Below are positions 10,542 through 20,802 of a DNA stretch of 64,000 nt, piece by piece. Under the pieces are notes generated by a model. It was not told the DNA's origin. It saw only the letters and a program-made list of their open reading frames with translations, and did not search any database. Made by a program: the position numbers and the translations under genes. Origin of the DNA: Sedimentisphaerales bacterium (lineage in GTDB: Bacteria > Planctomycetota > Phycisphaerae > Sedimentisphaerales > Anaerohalosphaeraceae); contig JAFGGE010000031.1 in NCBI GenBank assembly GCA_016930745.1, positions 30,819 to 94,818 on the forward strand, written 5' to 3'. Each line of letters starts with the position of its first letter. Position 1 is the first letter of the stretch.

Positions 10542-10765
10542 TCTAATTCCCTCCAAATAAGACCATAGTAGATTATAGCTATCTTCCCTGCTGACAGTCA
10601 AGGTCATTCCGGTTGGTTTCCCGTTTCTCGAATCTTTTTCTTTGGATTTATCCACGTATAATGCCAAAACGTATCCTGCTATACGAACATATTGAGTTAT
10701 ACCGATGATTTTTGTATGATGGAGGGTGTGTTTCTGTTCTTATAGCTCGGATGAGAGGTGAAACG

Positions 10766-13009
10766 ATGAAAATGCGGATTAGTTATGCACTTCTATTGGG
10801 AATATTGCTGTGTGGTCCGGGGGTGTGGGGTAAGGTTGGCAGGGCGGATTATGAGCGGGCCGACGCCTTGCGGGAGAAGGTCAAGGATCTGGTGTACAAA
10901 ACGAAGATCGAGCCGCACTGGTTCGATGACAATCGCAAATTCTGGTATCGCAACGATCTCCGGAATGGGAAGGAATTTATTCTTGTCGATTGCGAAAAGG
11001 GAATCCGGCAGGAGGCGTTTGACCATGAAAAACTGGCTCAGTCGCTGAGTGAACAGACAGGCAATAAATACACGGCCAGAACTCTGCCTTTCACGACGAT
11101 CCGATTCAGCGAGGACGGCAAACGCATTGAATTCGAGATCGAAAAACCCCGCTGGACATGCGATCTGACGACGTATGAATGCAAACCGATCGAAGAAGAA
11201 CAAACCGACCAGAACGATTCCGAAAGATCACCCCGACAGCCGAGACGCTCCGAGGAACAACAGGACAAATCCCCCGATGGGAAATGGGAGGCGGTTTTCA
11301 GGGATCATAATCTGTTTCTTCGCTCGACCGAGGATGATCGCGAGTTTCGCCTGAGCCACGACGGCAAACAGGGACAGTATTATTCCTCGGCAGCGTGGTC
11401 GCCGGATGCAAAGTGGATCGTGGCCTATCTCACGAAACCGGGAACCAACGGAATGGTGTATCTGATCGAATCCTCTCCCAAGGAAGGCGGGCGGGCGGTT
11501 TTTCATTCCCATCAATATGATCTGCCCGGTGATGCGATGACCTCCTATGAGATGAGCGTGTTTTCTGTGGAGACGAAGGAGCAGATTCGGGTAGACGCCG
11601 AGCCGATCGATTTTCAGGGGCCGCCCCGGCTACGGTGGGCCAGGGACAACAGGAGTTTTACCTATCACAAGACCGACCGGGGACACCAGCGGGTGCGGAT
11701 CATCCGCGTATCGGCGGAAACAGGCAAGACAAAGACGATCATTGACGAAAAGAGCGAGACCTTTATCAATGAATGGTGGGGTGGCGTTCGTCCGACCTAC
11801 CTGGACGAAAGCGATGAGATCCTCTGGCCTTCGGAGCGGGATGGCTGGATGCATCTGTATTTATACGACAGTAAGGAAGGCAAGCTGAAGCATCAGATTA
11901 CCAGCGGGCCATGGGTGGTGCGGCAGATCAATCACATTGATGAACCGAATCGGACCATTGAATTTCAGGCCTGCGGTAAAGAGCCGGGGCAGGATCCCTA
12001 CTTTCTGCATTATTATCGCATTGGCTTTGACGGGACGGGACTGGTGTGCCTGACGCCGGGTAATGGGACACATCGGATTCAGTATTCACCCGATAAAAGG
12101 GTGCTGATCGACACCTGTTCCCGGGTGGACCAGCCGCCGGTACATGAACTTCGCAAGACCGACACGGGAGAGTTGCTTTGTGAGTTGGAAAAGGCCGATG
12201 CGTCCGCCTTGTATGAGATAGGTTGGCGACATCCCGAACCGTTTGTGGCCAAGGGGCGGGACGGTAAGACCGACATCTATGGGATTATTCATCGGCCTAT
12301 GAAATATAACGAGACGAAGAAGATACCCATTATTGAACAGATTTACGCCGGTCCCCACGGCTCTTTTGTGCCCAAAGACTGGAATACTTTCTACAACGCA
12401 CAGTTGGTTTCGGAACTGGGTTTTATTGTCGTGCAGATCGATGGGATGGGGACCAACCACCGCGGCAAAGCGTTTCATGATCTCTGTTATAAAAACGTGG
12501 GAGACGCCGGTTTTCCGGACCGGATCCTGTGGATTCAGGCGGCCGCAGAAAAATATCCCTACATGGATACCGAGCGGGTGGGAATCTACGGCACCAGCGC
12601 GGGAGGACAATCCAGCACGGGCGCTTTGCTGATGCATTCCGACTTTTATGATGTGGCGGTTTCCTCGTGTGGCTGCCATGACAATCGGATGGACAAGGCC
12701 TCGTGGAATGAACAGTGGATGGGATATCCGGCAGGACCGCATTACCAGGAGCAGTCCAACATCGCCAACGCCCATAAACTCCGGGGCCATTTGATGCTTT
12801 TTGTCGGAGAATTGGATCGCAATGTCCCGCCCGAATCCACGTATCGCCTGGCCGACGCCCTGATCAGGGCCGGCAAGGAGTTCGAGCTGGTCGTTTTGCC
12901 CGGAATGGGGCATACCGACGGGGGCAGCTATGGATTACGGAAACGGCGGGATTTCTTCGTCAAGCACCTTCTCGGCGTCGATCCGCCGCATTGGAATAAT
13001 CAGGATTAG
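10766..13009 (+). CDS. S9-family serine peptidase (DPP IV / prolyl oligopeptidase-like), secreted
   Basis: ATG at 10766 with signal peptide MKMRISYALLLGILLCGPGVWG; GIYGTSAGGQSS nucleophile elbow, GELDRNVPPESTYRLADAL and GMGHTDGG (Asp, His). Confidence 0.92.
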   Translation: MKMRISYALLLGILLCGPGVWGKVGRADYERADALREKVKDLVYKTKIEPHWFDDNRKFWYRNDLRNGKEFILVDCEKGIRQEAFDHEKLAQSLSEQTGNKYTARTLPFTTIRFSEDGKRIEFEIEKPRWTCDLTTYECKPIEEEQTDQNDSERSPRQPRRSEEQQDKSPDGKWEAVFRDHNLFLRSTEDDREFRLSHDGKQGQYYSSAAWSPDAKWIVAYLTKPGTNGMVYLIESSPKEGGRAVFHSHQYDLPGDAMTSYEMSVFSVETKEQIRVDAEPIDFQGPPRLRWARDNRSFTYHKTDRGHQRVRIIRVSAETGKTKTIIDEKSETFINEWWGGVRPTYLDESDEILWPSERDGWMHLYLYDSKEGKLKHQITSGPWVVRQINHIDEPNRTIEFQACGKEPGQDPYFLHYYRIGFDGTGLVCLTPGNGTHRIQYSPDKRVLIDTCSRVDQPPVHELRKTDTGELLCELEKADASALYEIGWRHPEPFVAKGRDGKTDIYGIIHRPMKYNETKKIPIIEQIYAGPHGSFVPKDWNTFYNAQLVSELGFIVVQIDGMGTNHRGKAFHDLCYKNVGDAGFPDRILWIQAAAEKYPYMDTERVGIYGTSAGGQSSTGALLMHSDFYDVAVSSCGCHDNRMDKASWNEQWMGYPAGPHYQEQSNIANAHKLRGHLMLFVGELDRNVPPESTYRLADALIRAGKEFELVVLPGMGHTDGGSYGLRKRRDFFVKHLLGVDPPHWNNQD

Positions 13010-13121
13010 GATATCCGACATCAGAAATGGGGATCGCCGGGCCCGGAAAAAGTGTGGAGAAAAACGGTTTTGGACCGATACCGTTAGGAGAGTCAGACTC
13101 TGTATTCAGAGCGTCCTGTCT

Positions 13122-13880
13122 ATGTTATCGGAACCGGAAATGCCGACGGAAACCGTTCGAAAACGAACCACAGTCAAGCGATGTCCTTTCTGTGCGGAAC
13201 TGATCCAGGCCGCCGCGGTCAAATGCCGTTTTTGCGGAGAATTCCTCTACGGCGACCGGAATCACAGCGTGCCCGAACCGGCCGATTCCTGTCCCCCCTC
13301 TGCCCATCGGCAGGAGGAATCCGGGGAACCGGATCCTCTGGAAGGGCAGGACGAAGTCCTGTACTGGGGTAAACCTTCGGCATTTGCGCTGGGACGAACA
13401 CTCTGGATCGGAGGGGTAATCATTATCCTCTGCGGCATTTTGCTGGTGTACCCGGTAGGGAATTGGTTCCTGCATATCCCCGGTCTTGAGATAACCGAAC
13501 AACAGATGCTGACAGCCGAAGCGCGGATGAAAGATGTGGCGACCGTGGTCGGCGGCCTGACACTGCTTTTGCTGCTGTTTAAGATTGCTGTGCTTAAGAG
13601 CATCTACTATGAAGTGACGGTGGATCGGGTTGAATGGGGACGAGGCCTGCTGCAGCGCAAGGTGAATAATCTGGACATGTTCCGAGTCATCGATTTGAAG
13701 ATGGAGCGATCCATCTGGGATCGTCTTCTGGGCATCGGCACAATTGAATTGAAAAGTCGGGATGATTCCGATCCGGATTTTCAATTCCTCAAGGTCCGCG
13801 GCTGCCGTTATCTCTATGATGTGGTCAAGAAGGCCAGTTTGGAAGCGGATAAACGCCGAAGCGTTCTTCACATGGAATGA
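13122..13880 (+). CDS. Membrane protein with N-terminal zinc ribbon and bacterial PH-like (DUF304-type) domain
   Basis: CPFCAELIQAAAVKCRFCGEFL zinc ribbon; two TM segments; YYEVTVDRVEWGRGLLQRKVNNLDMFRVIDLKMERSIWDRLLGIGTIELKS. Start could also be 13140. Confidence 0.78.
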   Translation: MLSEPEMPTETVRKRTTVKRCPFCAELIQAAAVKCRFCGEFLYGDRNHSVPEPADSCPPSAHRQEESGEPDPLEGQDEVLYWGKPSAFALGRTLWIGGVIIILCGILLVYPVGNWFLHIPGLEITEQQMLTAEARMKDVATVVGGLTLLLLLFKIAVLKSIYYEVTVDRVEWGRGLLQRKVNNLDMFRVIDLKMERSIWDRLLGIGTIELKSRDDSDPDFQFLKVRGCRYLYDVVKKASLEADKRRSVLHME

Positions 13881-13885
13881 ATGGT

Positions 13886-15946
13886 TTATTCCGCTTTCTT
13901 TATGATATCTTCCAATTCGGTCTGCAGCCGTTCGAGATACCCCGGCAGGGATTTTCTGCCATACCTTGTTTCTGCGTAAAGTCGATACCATGGCGACACG
14001 GCATCCGCTGTCGCGAGCAGGCCCGATGCCTCCAGCCGTTGTGCGAATTGATGCAGCGTCTCGATAGAGTTGCGTTGGAAGCCCCATTGCCGGACATAGG
14101 CATCCATCTTTTGGAGGATTCGATGGCACTGCTGCTGTATCGGCGGCTCTGCGGAAAACGGATCCGCCGGATGAATCCGTTTGTTCAACCGCCGTCGCAG
14201 CCAAATCGCGATCCAACAACCGATCCCAACAATCGCAGGCAGGCTTGCCAGCCACCAGAGAAGGGATTGGCTTGTTTGAAAAAACCAAAAGAAAGGTCCC
14301 AAGAGTCCGAATTCATAAAAGAACGCCCATAGCTCCTGCCGGCGAAAGTCCAAATGTTCTCGTAAGTAATCCGGATCGGAGAGTGCGACGGCATCCATAA
14401 CGCTGGGTACGGTGGCTTCTACGAGAATCCATTGCCGGTTTTGTTCATCCCATGCTTCGACCCATGCATGCGCGTCGCTGCTGCGGGCCACCCACAATTC
14501 TTTAAAGGGTTCCTGCTCGTTGACAAAAAATCCGGTAACATACCGGGTTGGGACCCCTCCGAGTCGCAACAGCACTGCCGCGGCAGTAGCAAAGTATTCG
14601 CAGTATCCCGTCCTCATCTCCAGCAGAAAATGATTCAAAGCGTCCGCATCTTTGGGAATGCTGAAATGGAGAGAATATTCATAATTTTGACGGAAATAGG
14701 ATTGGACGGCGGCAATTTTGTCGGAGGTAGTGCGGCATTCGGACAAGATAAGCAGGGCCAGGGTTTCAATGCGAGGATCCAGGGTCGAGGGAAGCTGGAG
14801 GCAGGAATTCAGATAGTTCTGGTCCAGCCTTTCCTGCCCTGATTCGGCCGGGACGGCGATGGCGTAATTGATCCCCCCCTGATAACCGGGATGATAACAA
14901 ATCCCGGTTTTCGCCAAAAGAAGCCAGGGCAGGGGAATCTTAAGCCAGGCGGTTCCGGGAGGAGTAAAAAACTTGGCCCGCAATCCGGGACCGGGCCAAA
15001 GGTTCATGCTCCGTCCGGGTCGCGAGGAGGTAGGGCGAAGCGCAAAAAGATTTCCGCTGCCGGGTATTTTCACAAGCTCCGTTGCACTCTGATCGGGCCA
15101 GATTCGGCGATAATTGACGGCCGAGTGCCATTGTTGACGGGAAAACCGTTCAAAGATTTCGGTTTGAAGGTAACCGGGCGTGGTCTCGGATTCCACGCGA
15201 AGCAGTATTTCCGACTGATTTTCCAGAAGGATATCCAGAAGGGTGTGCAGTCTGCCGCTGCTGTGAAATCCTCCCGTGGTCGCAGTCGTATCCCCCGTAT
15301 CGACAGGCGCGGAAGCCCACCCCAGAACACGGCCGAGAATATTGACGACATCCTGATTATCATACAGAACTGTCGCGGCGATCCAGCCGGTATTCAAAAC
15401 CAGAATCATCCCCGCCGCGGCGATCGCTCGGCGCCGGCTCAGGAAACGAACATGGATCGAAGGAAATGGGATTTTATGCGAGGCCAGATAACCGATGGCC
15501 ACCAGGACTCCGACGGTTTCCAGAATGCGATGCATAAGGGCATTTTCATAGATCAGACAGACCTGTCCGGCACACAGGGCCGCCGCCGGAGCAAACAACG
15601 CCAGAGAAGGTGGAAGCCTATGGGGTTTACCCAGAAACAGGGTCAGGACCATGACGGACAGGACCAGCAGGGAAAAGGTTTGCCACGCCGTCAAAGCGAC
15701 CCAGTTCAGATCCTGGCCTGATGTTTTGTCCAATCGTATTCGATACTGAACGGCAAAAACCAATGCTAAAACAAGAACGGCAATGAGGTGTTGTATCCGC
15801 GGCAGGTACCATGTCAGCCGCCGATGGGTCCCAATCCACCCCAGAACCGCCAAAGCTGAAACAAACCACCATCTCTCCGAGATCAGGGCCGTCAGAGCCG
15901 ATACCACGGCAACCAGAAACACCGCCATCCAGCGTTGGGTTTTCAT
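13886..15946 (-). CDS. TgpA-type transglutaminase-like membrane protein (DUF3488/transglutaminase/DUF4129 architecture)
   Basis: N-terminal TM segments; RTGYCEYFATAAAVLLRLGGVPTRYVTGF...DAHAWVEAWDEQNRQWILVEATVP (Cys/His/Asp); operon with DUF58 and MoxR. Confidence 0.93.
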   Translation of the reverse strand: MKTQRWMAVFLVAVVSALTALISERWWFVSALAVLGWIGTHRRLTWYLPRIQHLIAVLVLALVFAVQYRIRLDKTSGQDLNWVALTAWQTFSLLVLSVMVLTLFLGKPHRLPPSLALFAPAAALCAGQVCLIYENALMHRILETVGVLVAIGYLASHKIPFPSIHVRFLSRRRAIAAAGMILVLNTGWIAATVLYDNQDVVNILGRVLGWASAPVDTGDTTATTGGFHSSGRLHTLLDILLENQSEILLRVESETTPGYLQTEIFERFSRQQWHSAVNYRRIWPDQSATELVKIPGSGNLFALRPTSSRPGRSMNLWPGPGLRAKFFTPPGTAWLKIPLPWLLLAKTGICYHPGYQGGINYAIAVPAESGQERLDQNYLNSCLQLPSTLDPRIETLALLILSECRTTSDKIAAVQSYFRQNYEYSLHFSIPKDADALNHFLLEMRTGYCEYFATAAAVLLRLGGVPTRYVTGFFVNEQEPFKELWVARSSDAHAWVEAWDEQNRQWILVEATVPSVMDAVALSDPDYLREHLDFRRQELWAFFYEFGLLGPFFWFFQTSQSLLWWLASLPAIVGIGCWIAIWLRRRLNKRIHPADPFSAEPPIQQQCHRILQKMDAYVRQWGFQRNSIETLHQFAQRLEASGLLATADAVSPWYRLYAETRYGRKSLPGYLERLQTELEDIIKKAE

Positions 15947-17184
15947 GCCCGCCGCTCCGCCATGGCTTCAATTTGTTCAGGGGAGATGGTTTGAATCACA
16001 TCCCCACGCCCAAAAGGAATCGATGGACGATCCGAAAAGCGTGAATTCAAAATAAATACAACCGTACGACATCCCCTTTGGGCCGTTCTTTGAATACACT
16101 GCTCTCGATGCGCATCCCAGTGGAGAAGAACATAGACTACCGTGGACGTATTCGCCAAGGCGTCGATCAGGGCTGGTGGAAGTCCGTCAAATTCTCCTTT
16201 GGCGGACAATTCAATCCCGGCCAGAACCTCCAGAATTCGATCGAATTGATGAATATGTCGGCCAACCATAAGATCATAGACTTTGTCGCCGGCGGCCAGA
16301 ACGTTGACAATATTGTCGTGGTCGGACAGATTTTGGGCAATCGCGGCGGTCAGACTCACGGCCGCTTCAAAGGTAAAATCGAATTGTGTTCTTGTACCGC
16401 TCTGTGGCGCCCTGTCGTCCGTATCAAGGACGAGGGCGACATGGCCAAAATATTCTTCATGGTATTCCTTTACTACCGGAGTAGACAATCGCGCCCAGGC
16501 GCGGGAGTCAATCTTCCGAGGCTCGTCCCCCGGACGGAACGGACGATTGCCGATATATTCGGGCGATTCACCGGTCCGGCCGGCGGGTAAAAATCCGCCC
16601 CGATGATAGCGGCGGGCGATAGAGACGCCCAAAGAATCCAGCGGTCCGAAATTGGGCACAACCAGCAAGGATTCCTGTCCCGTAGGGAATCCTCGCGAAC
16701 AGAAAAAATGAAAAGGAAAAGTCGATATGCAGGACGGCCCGGGAAATTGATATTGCCCCCGTCGAAGGGGACGAAGGCGGATTTTGACCTCCACAGACTG
16801 CCCCGGCTGGATACAGGGAAGAAAACAGGCCGAATCCGGATTCTCTATTTCTCTCGGCAAATCGGCCCACTGCAGGGCAAGATCATAGGCGCAAAAATGG
16901 CCCCGGTTGGTCAGGGTGTATTGAATCGTCATGGTCTGTCCGGCCATTGCCCGGTGGGGAAGGCGGCCGGTGATCGTTATCCGGGGTTGCATTACCCAGG
17001 CGGCAAGCCAGGAGATACAAAAAAACAACAGGCATGTGGTCCATATGCCAAATACCGGCAACACAAGGCAAAGGATGCCTGAACCAAGGGTAAGACCGAG
17101 AAGAATCCTGCCGCCGTCGGTCATGCGCGGCGCCGATGAGGCCGACAGGGAAGATTTCAGAGTCGATGCAGGCATTCTGCTCAT
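15943..17184 (-). CDS. DUF58 domain-containing protein
   Basis: IARRYHRGGFLPAGRTGESPEYIGNRPFRPGDEPRKIDSRAWARLSTPVVKEYHEEY; overlaps neighbours by 4 nt on both sides. Confidence 0.93.
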   Translation of the reverse strand: MSRMPASTLKSSLSASSAPRMTDGGRILLGLTLGSGILCLVLPVFGIWTTCLLFFCISWLAAWVMQPRITITGRLPHRAMAGQTMTIQYTLTNRGHFCAYDLALQWADLPREIENPDSACFLPCIQPGQSVEVKIRLRPLRRGQYQFPGPSCISTFPFHFFCSRGFPTGQESLLVVPNFGPLDSLGVSIARRYHRGGFLPAGRTGESPEYIGNRPFRPGDEPRKIDSRAWARLSTPVVKEYHEEYFGHVALVLDTDDRAPQSGTRTQFDFTFEAAVSLTAAIAQNLSDHDNIVNVLAAGDKVYDLMVGRHIHQFDRILEVLAGIELSAKGEFDGLPPALIDALANTSTVVYVLLHWDAHREQCIQRTAQRGCRTVVFILNSRFSDRPSIPFGRGDVIQTISPEQIEAMAERRA

Positions 17185-18131
17185 ACGGGTACTTTGAGTT
17201 GGTTCAGATTGTCGGTGATGATTTCCCGGCGGGTAAGACCTTCATACCGTCCTTTGGCGGTCAGCAGAATGCGATGCGCCAGGACGGAACCGGCCAGTTG
17301 CTGGATGTCGTCCGGCAGAACATAATCTCGCCCGTGAAGAAACGCCGCCGCCTGGCAGGCCCGCGTCAGCATCAGCGCCCCGCGCGGGCTGACTCCCAAC
17401 TCCAGCCGCGGATCTTGTCGGGTTCGATTCGCCAGATCCACAACGTACCGGAGGAGTTCGGCGCCGACGTGAATAGCGCGGACCTGCTGCTGGAAGTGGC
17501 GAACCTGAGCCGTATTCAGTACCGGCTTTAAATCGTCCAGAGGATGGCTGTGCGAATGGGTTTGCAGAATGTTGGCCTCCACATCGGCATTCGGATAACC
17601 CAGTTCAATACAAAGAAGAAAGCGATCCAGTTGGGCTTCGGGCAAGGGATAGGTACCGTGAAATTCGACCGGATTTTGTGTGGCCAGAACCATAAAAGGA
17701 TCGGGTAAAGGATACCGCGTCCCCTCAATCGTGGCCTGGGCTTCGTTCATGGCCTCCAGCAGCGCCGACTGCGTTCGGGGAGAAGCGCGGTTGATCTCGT
17801 CGGCCAGGAGGATGTTACAGAAGACGGGCCCCTTGCGAAAAGCGAATTCCCCGGTGACAGGATTATATACGCTGGCGCCGAGGACATCGGCCGGAAGCAG
17901 GTCCGGGGTGAACTGCACCCGACAAAAAAGGGCGTCAATACTGCGGGCCAGGGCCTTGGCCAGAGTGGTCTTGCCGACGCCGGGTACATCCTCGATCAGG
18001 ACCGAGCCCCCCGCCAGCAAGGCCACAAGCAGCATATCCAGACTTTGATCCTTGCCGAAAATGACCTTCCGCAGATTGCATTGCAGTGGGAGCAAGTCCC
18101 GGTTCGGTTCCGTCGAAGGCTTGTTTATCAT
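17181..18131 (-). CDS. MoxR-family AAA+ ATPase
   Basis: DVPGVGKTTLAKALARSI Walker A, ILLADEINRASPRTQSALLEAMNEAQ Walker B; likely start ATG at 18131 (MINKPSTEPN). Confidence 0.94.
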   Translation of the reverse strand: MINKPSTEPNRDLLPLQCNLRKVIFGKDQSLDMLLVALLAGGSVLIEDVPGVGKTTLAKALARSIDALFCRVQFTPDLLPADVLGASVYNPVTGEFAFRKGPVFCNILLADEINRASPRTQSALLEAMNEAQATIEGTRYPLPDPFMVLATQNPVEFHGTYPLPEAQLDRFLLCIELGYPNADVEANILQTHSHSHPLDDLKPVLNTAQVRHFQQQVRAIHVGAELLRYVVDLANRTRQDPRLELGVSPRGALMLTRACQAAAFLHGRDYVLPDDIQQLAGSVLAHRILLTAKGRYEGLTRREIITDNLNQLKVPV

Positions 18132-18488
18132 GGAATACTCCAAAAATGGAAAAACGATTTTATCGCCCCATGTCTCTCGTCGGTTCACAGATTTTAGAAA
18201 ACAAGTTGCCGGCGGCCAAACGGAAAATCCGCCGGCATATGCAATAAATCCGATCTTTGATTCTTCCGCGGATTGTACCTGCTTGCCGATGTCCCGACAA
18301 GGTATCGGGAAACATTTTACTCCGCCCTCCCTGGAAACCGGGATTCCGTTTACCCAAACCGGTCCTGCTGCCGAAAAGCCTTTTTTAAAATTGGGTAGGG
18401 CTTTTATGATATGTACTATTAAGACATATACATAGAAATAAGAAATACTTACATAAGAGTATTTATAGAAATTTATATACTTTTTTTC

Positions 18489-18518
18489 TTGACAGCAGCC
18501 CATGTTGTCTGATAGACT
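18489..18518 (+). promoter_or_regulatory. Candidate sigma70-type promoter for the polysaccharide locus and leader
   Basis: TTGACA (18489-18494), 18-nt spacer, TAGACT (18513-18518). Confidence 0.55.
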
Positions 18519-18524
18519 AACGCC

Positions 18525-18895
18525 GTGAGGTTGGTGGAGTCAGAGGTTCCTTGCTTGATGGAACAGAATGACTGTTATAGGAGCTCGAAGGAAGAAAACG
18601 GAAGGGTGATGTTGTTCATCGCATAAGCGGCCCCCTGCAACCGGCAGGGGCAACCGGGGAGCGTACTCCTTTCAAGCCCGCACGTAAGGACGTCCGTGTG
18701 TATCGATACTGTCTGCCCCAGGGCAGAATGGTTAGGGAGAAGGTGCGTTTACATAAGGATGATCTGAAGCAGGTCTTTCCCGGTGCGGGAGCGATCAGAA
18801 GAAAGATAAGTATATCGGGGGCAGCAATTCAGGAGGAAGGAGAGACAGGCAACTTACGGGTACGGAGTATGCGCCAAAGCCCGCGATAAATAAAA
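18525..18895 (+). ncRNA. Candidate structured leader RNA upstream of polysaccharide locus
   Basis: About 370 nt without a convincing ORF and with many short hairpins found by eye: GTTCC/GGAAC, AACAG/CTGTT, GATG/CATC, CCCCTGC-AACCG-GCAGGGG, GGAG-CGTA-CTCC, TCTGCC-CCAG-GGCAGA, and TGATC...GATCA enclosing TCCCG-GTG-CGGGA. Confidence 0.45.
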
Positions 18896-18896
18896 G

Positions 18897-19526
18897 ATGG
18901 CCGTCAAAGAATATATACAACCTCTGATCGACGAAAACGTAACCATGACGCGATATCTTGGTCGGTACGGCTTACGGTCCGTTTACGTTCTTCTTTATTA
19001 TTGCATCGCGATCCGTCTGGCCGGGCCGGGGATGCCGGGGGGGCGAATCGGCCACTGGTTCAGGGCGCGTCTGGCCCGATCCCTGTTTAAACACTGTGGC
19101 TCAGGAGTCCGAATAGGGCAATGGGCGCGTTTCGGCAGCGGTGCACAGATCAGTCTGGGAAAGAATTCGAGTATTGGTCGCAATTGCTGGCTCCTTGGGG
19201 ATGTGGACATCGGCGATGATGTCGGCATAGCGCCGGATGTGGTGGTTCTTTCTTCCAATCACAATACGGAAGACATTACGGTTCCCATGAACCGGCAAGG
19301 ACAACAAGCATCCCAGCCTGTTCATATCGGAAACGACGTGTGGATCGGCACACGGGCCATCCTGTTGCCGGGTGTGCATATAGGCGAACATTCGATCATC
19401 GGCGCCGGCAGTGTAGTAACCAAAGATGTGCCTGCGTATGCCGTTGTGGGCGGAAATCCGGCAAAAGTGATACGATTTCGCACAGGGCCATCGGAACCAT
19501 CCATAGAATCCATCCATCCAGTCTGA
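18897..19526 (+). CDS. Left-handed beta-helix acyltransferase (WcaF/maltose acetyltransferase-like)
   Basis: Hexapeptide repeats; [47 protein letters not shown]. Confidence 0.93.
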   Translation: MAVKEYIQPLIDENVTMTRYLGRYGLRSVYVLLYYCIAIRLAGPGMPGGRIGHWFRARLARSLFKHCGSGVRIGQWARFGSGAQISLGKNSSIGRNCWLLGDVDIGDDVGIAPDVVVLSSNHNTEDITVPMNRQGQQASQPVHIGNDVWIGTRAILLPGVHIGEHSIIGAGSVVTKDVPAYAVVGGNPAKVIRFRTGPSEPSIESIHPV

Positions 19527-19539
19527 TTCATTTTATAAA

Positions 19540-20802
19540 ATGACACGATCCGGTTGGATCAAGGCGTTTATAGTTCTTTGCGATCAAGTCTTTCGCAGCG
19601 GAACCATGCTGGCAACGGGGATTATCGTCGCTCGAACATGCACCGTATCCGACCACGGTCTGTTCGTGGTGGGCTATGCGGCCATCCTGTTGGCGGGCAG
19701 TTTCCAGGAAACGATTATCGCGACCCCTCTCTATGTGTTCTTGCATGGAAAATCAGAACAGCAGCGTCCGGCTTACCAATGCTCGGTGATCCTTATGCAG
19801 ACTATGATCGCACTTTTGGCCGCTGTCGCGATAGGCATCATCGGTTTGTTGGGGCATATCCGCCAAAGCCAGACCGCTTCGATCTTCCTGTTGGCCGCTC
19901 CGACGACGTTCGCCGTCATTTCCCGTGATTACATTCGTCAACACGCCTTTGCGTCTTTGCATCCCGGTCAAGCGCTAGTGGTGGATGTGATGTTCGCATT
20001 CTTACAGCTCGGACTGCTGACTATTTTGGTCTGTCTGAAGGCGCTCACCGGCAGCCGGGCCTTATTGATCATGGGATTGGCGGCGCTGGCCGTTTGTATC
20101 ATCCCGTATCTGATCCTGCTTCGCCCGGATCGTTCCTTCGATGGGAACGTTTTTAAAACCACGGTTCGAGACCACTTTGCATTCGGGCAATGGCGCATCC
20201 TGGCCTATATCGTGATCTGGATAGGCTTACAGAGCTATCCCTTTTATCTGGTCCGATTGGCCGGCCGGGAAGAGGCGTCCTATTATGGGGCTTCGCTGCG
20301 AATTGCTCTTGTCTTCAGCCCGATTATGGCCGGCCTGATCAATTTTGTTCTTCCCTGGCTGTCGCAGCGAAATTCAACACACGGAACTTCGGCCTATCGC
20401 AGGACCGTTATACGTCTGTCCTTTGTCGTCCTTTCCCTGCTCTCGTTGGTGGTTCTTACCGTATGGCTGTTCGGAGCGATTCTTTTAGAGTGGTTGTACG
20501 GCGCGCGATATGCCCATACCAATACGGTGCTGCGTCTGCTTGTGATCGCCGCCGCGGTTCATAATTCGGCCTTCTGTGTGGGTTTGGGGTTTCTCGCCGA
20601 ACGAAGGCCCTGGCTGGAGGTTCAGGGATACAGTCTGGCTCTGGTCGTCTCTTTACCGATCGGTTTGTATGGTTGTATCCACTATGGCGCCCAGGGAGCG
20701 GCATGGGGGTATCTTGTGTGCACGGTGACCGTAACGGTCTTTCGCTGGTGGATTTTCTTACGACAGGCGCCGGCCGCCGAAGCGATGGTGAATCCATCCT
20801 GA
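19540..20802 (+). CDS. Polysaccharide flippase-like (Wzx/MATE-fold) membrane protein
   Basis: Multiple TM segments, locus context; stop overlaps the next ATG (TGATG). Confidence 0.75.
   Translation: MTRSGWIKAFIVLCDQVFRSGTMLATGIIVARTCTVSDHGLFVVGYAAILLAGSFQETIIATPLYVFLHGKSEQQRPAYQCSVILMQTMIALLAAVAIGIIGLLGHIRQSQTASIFLLAAPTTFAVISRDYIRQHAFASLHPGQALVVDVMFAFLQLGLLTILVCLKALTGSRALLIMGLAALAVCIIPYLILLRPDRSFDGNVFKTTVRDHFAFGQWRILAYIVIWIGLQSYPFYLVRLAGREEASYYGASLRIALVFSPIMAGLINFVLPWLSQRNSTHGTSAYRRTVIRLSFVVLSLLSLVVLTVWLFGAILLEWLYGARYAHTNTVLRLLVIAAAVHNSAFCVGLGFLAERRPWLEVQGYSLALVVSLPIGLYGCIHYGAQGAAWGYLVCTVTVTVFRWWIFLRQAPAAEAMVNPS

Noticed and set aside
12086-12913. 275-aa minus-strand ORF
   Set aside because: Antisense to the S9 peptidase catalytic domain.
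13125-14288. 387-aa minus-strand ORF spanning two genes
   Set aside because: Antisense to the zinc-ribbon/PH gene and out of frame with the transglutaminase gene; composition looks like a GC-rich shadow ORF.
18698-18889. 63-aa ORF in the candidate leader RNA
   Set aside because: Runs through several hairpins, lacks a domain or clear RBS; an RNA interpretation fits better.
18525-18895. Group II intron, c-di-GMP-I riboswitch, RNase P or tmRNA
   Set aside because: No GUGYG 5' end with a domain V-like hairpin, no reverse transcriptase, and none of the conserved core sequences I know for these RNAs.
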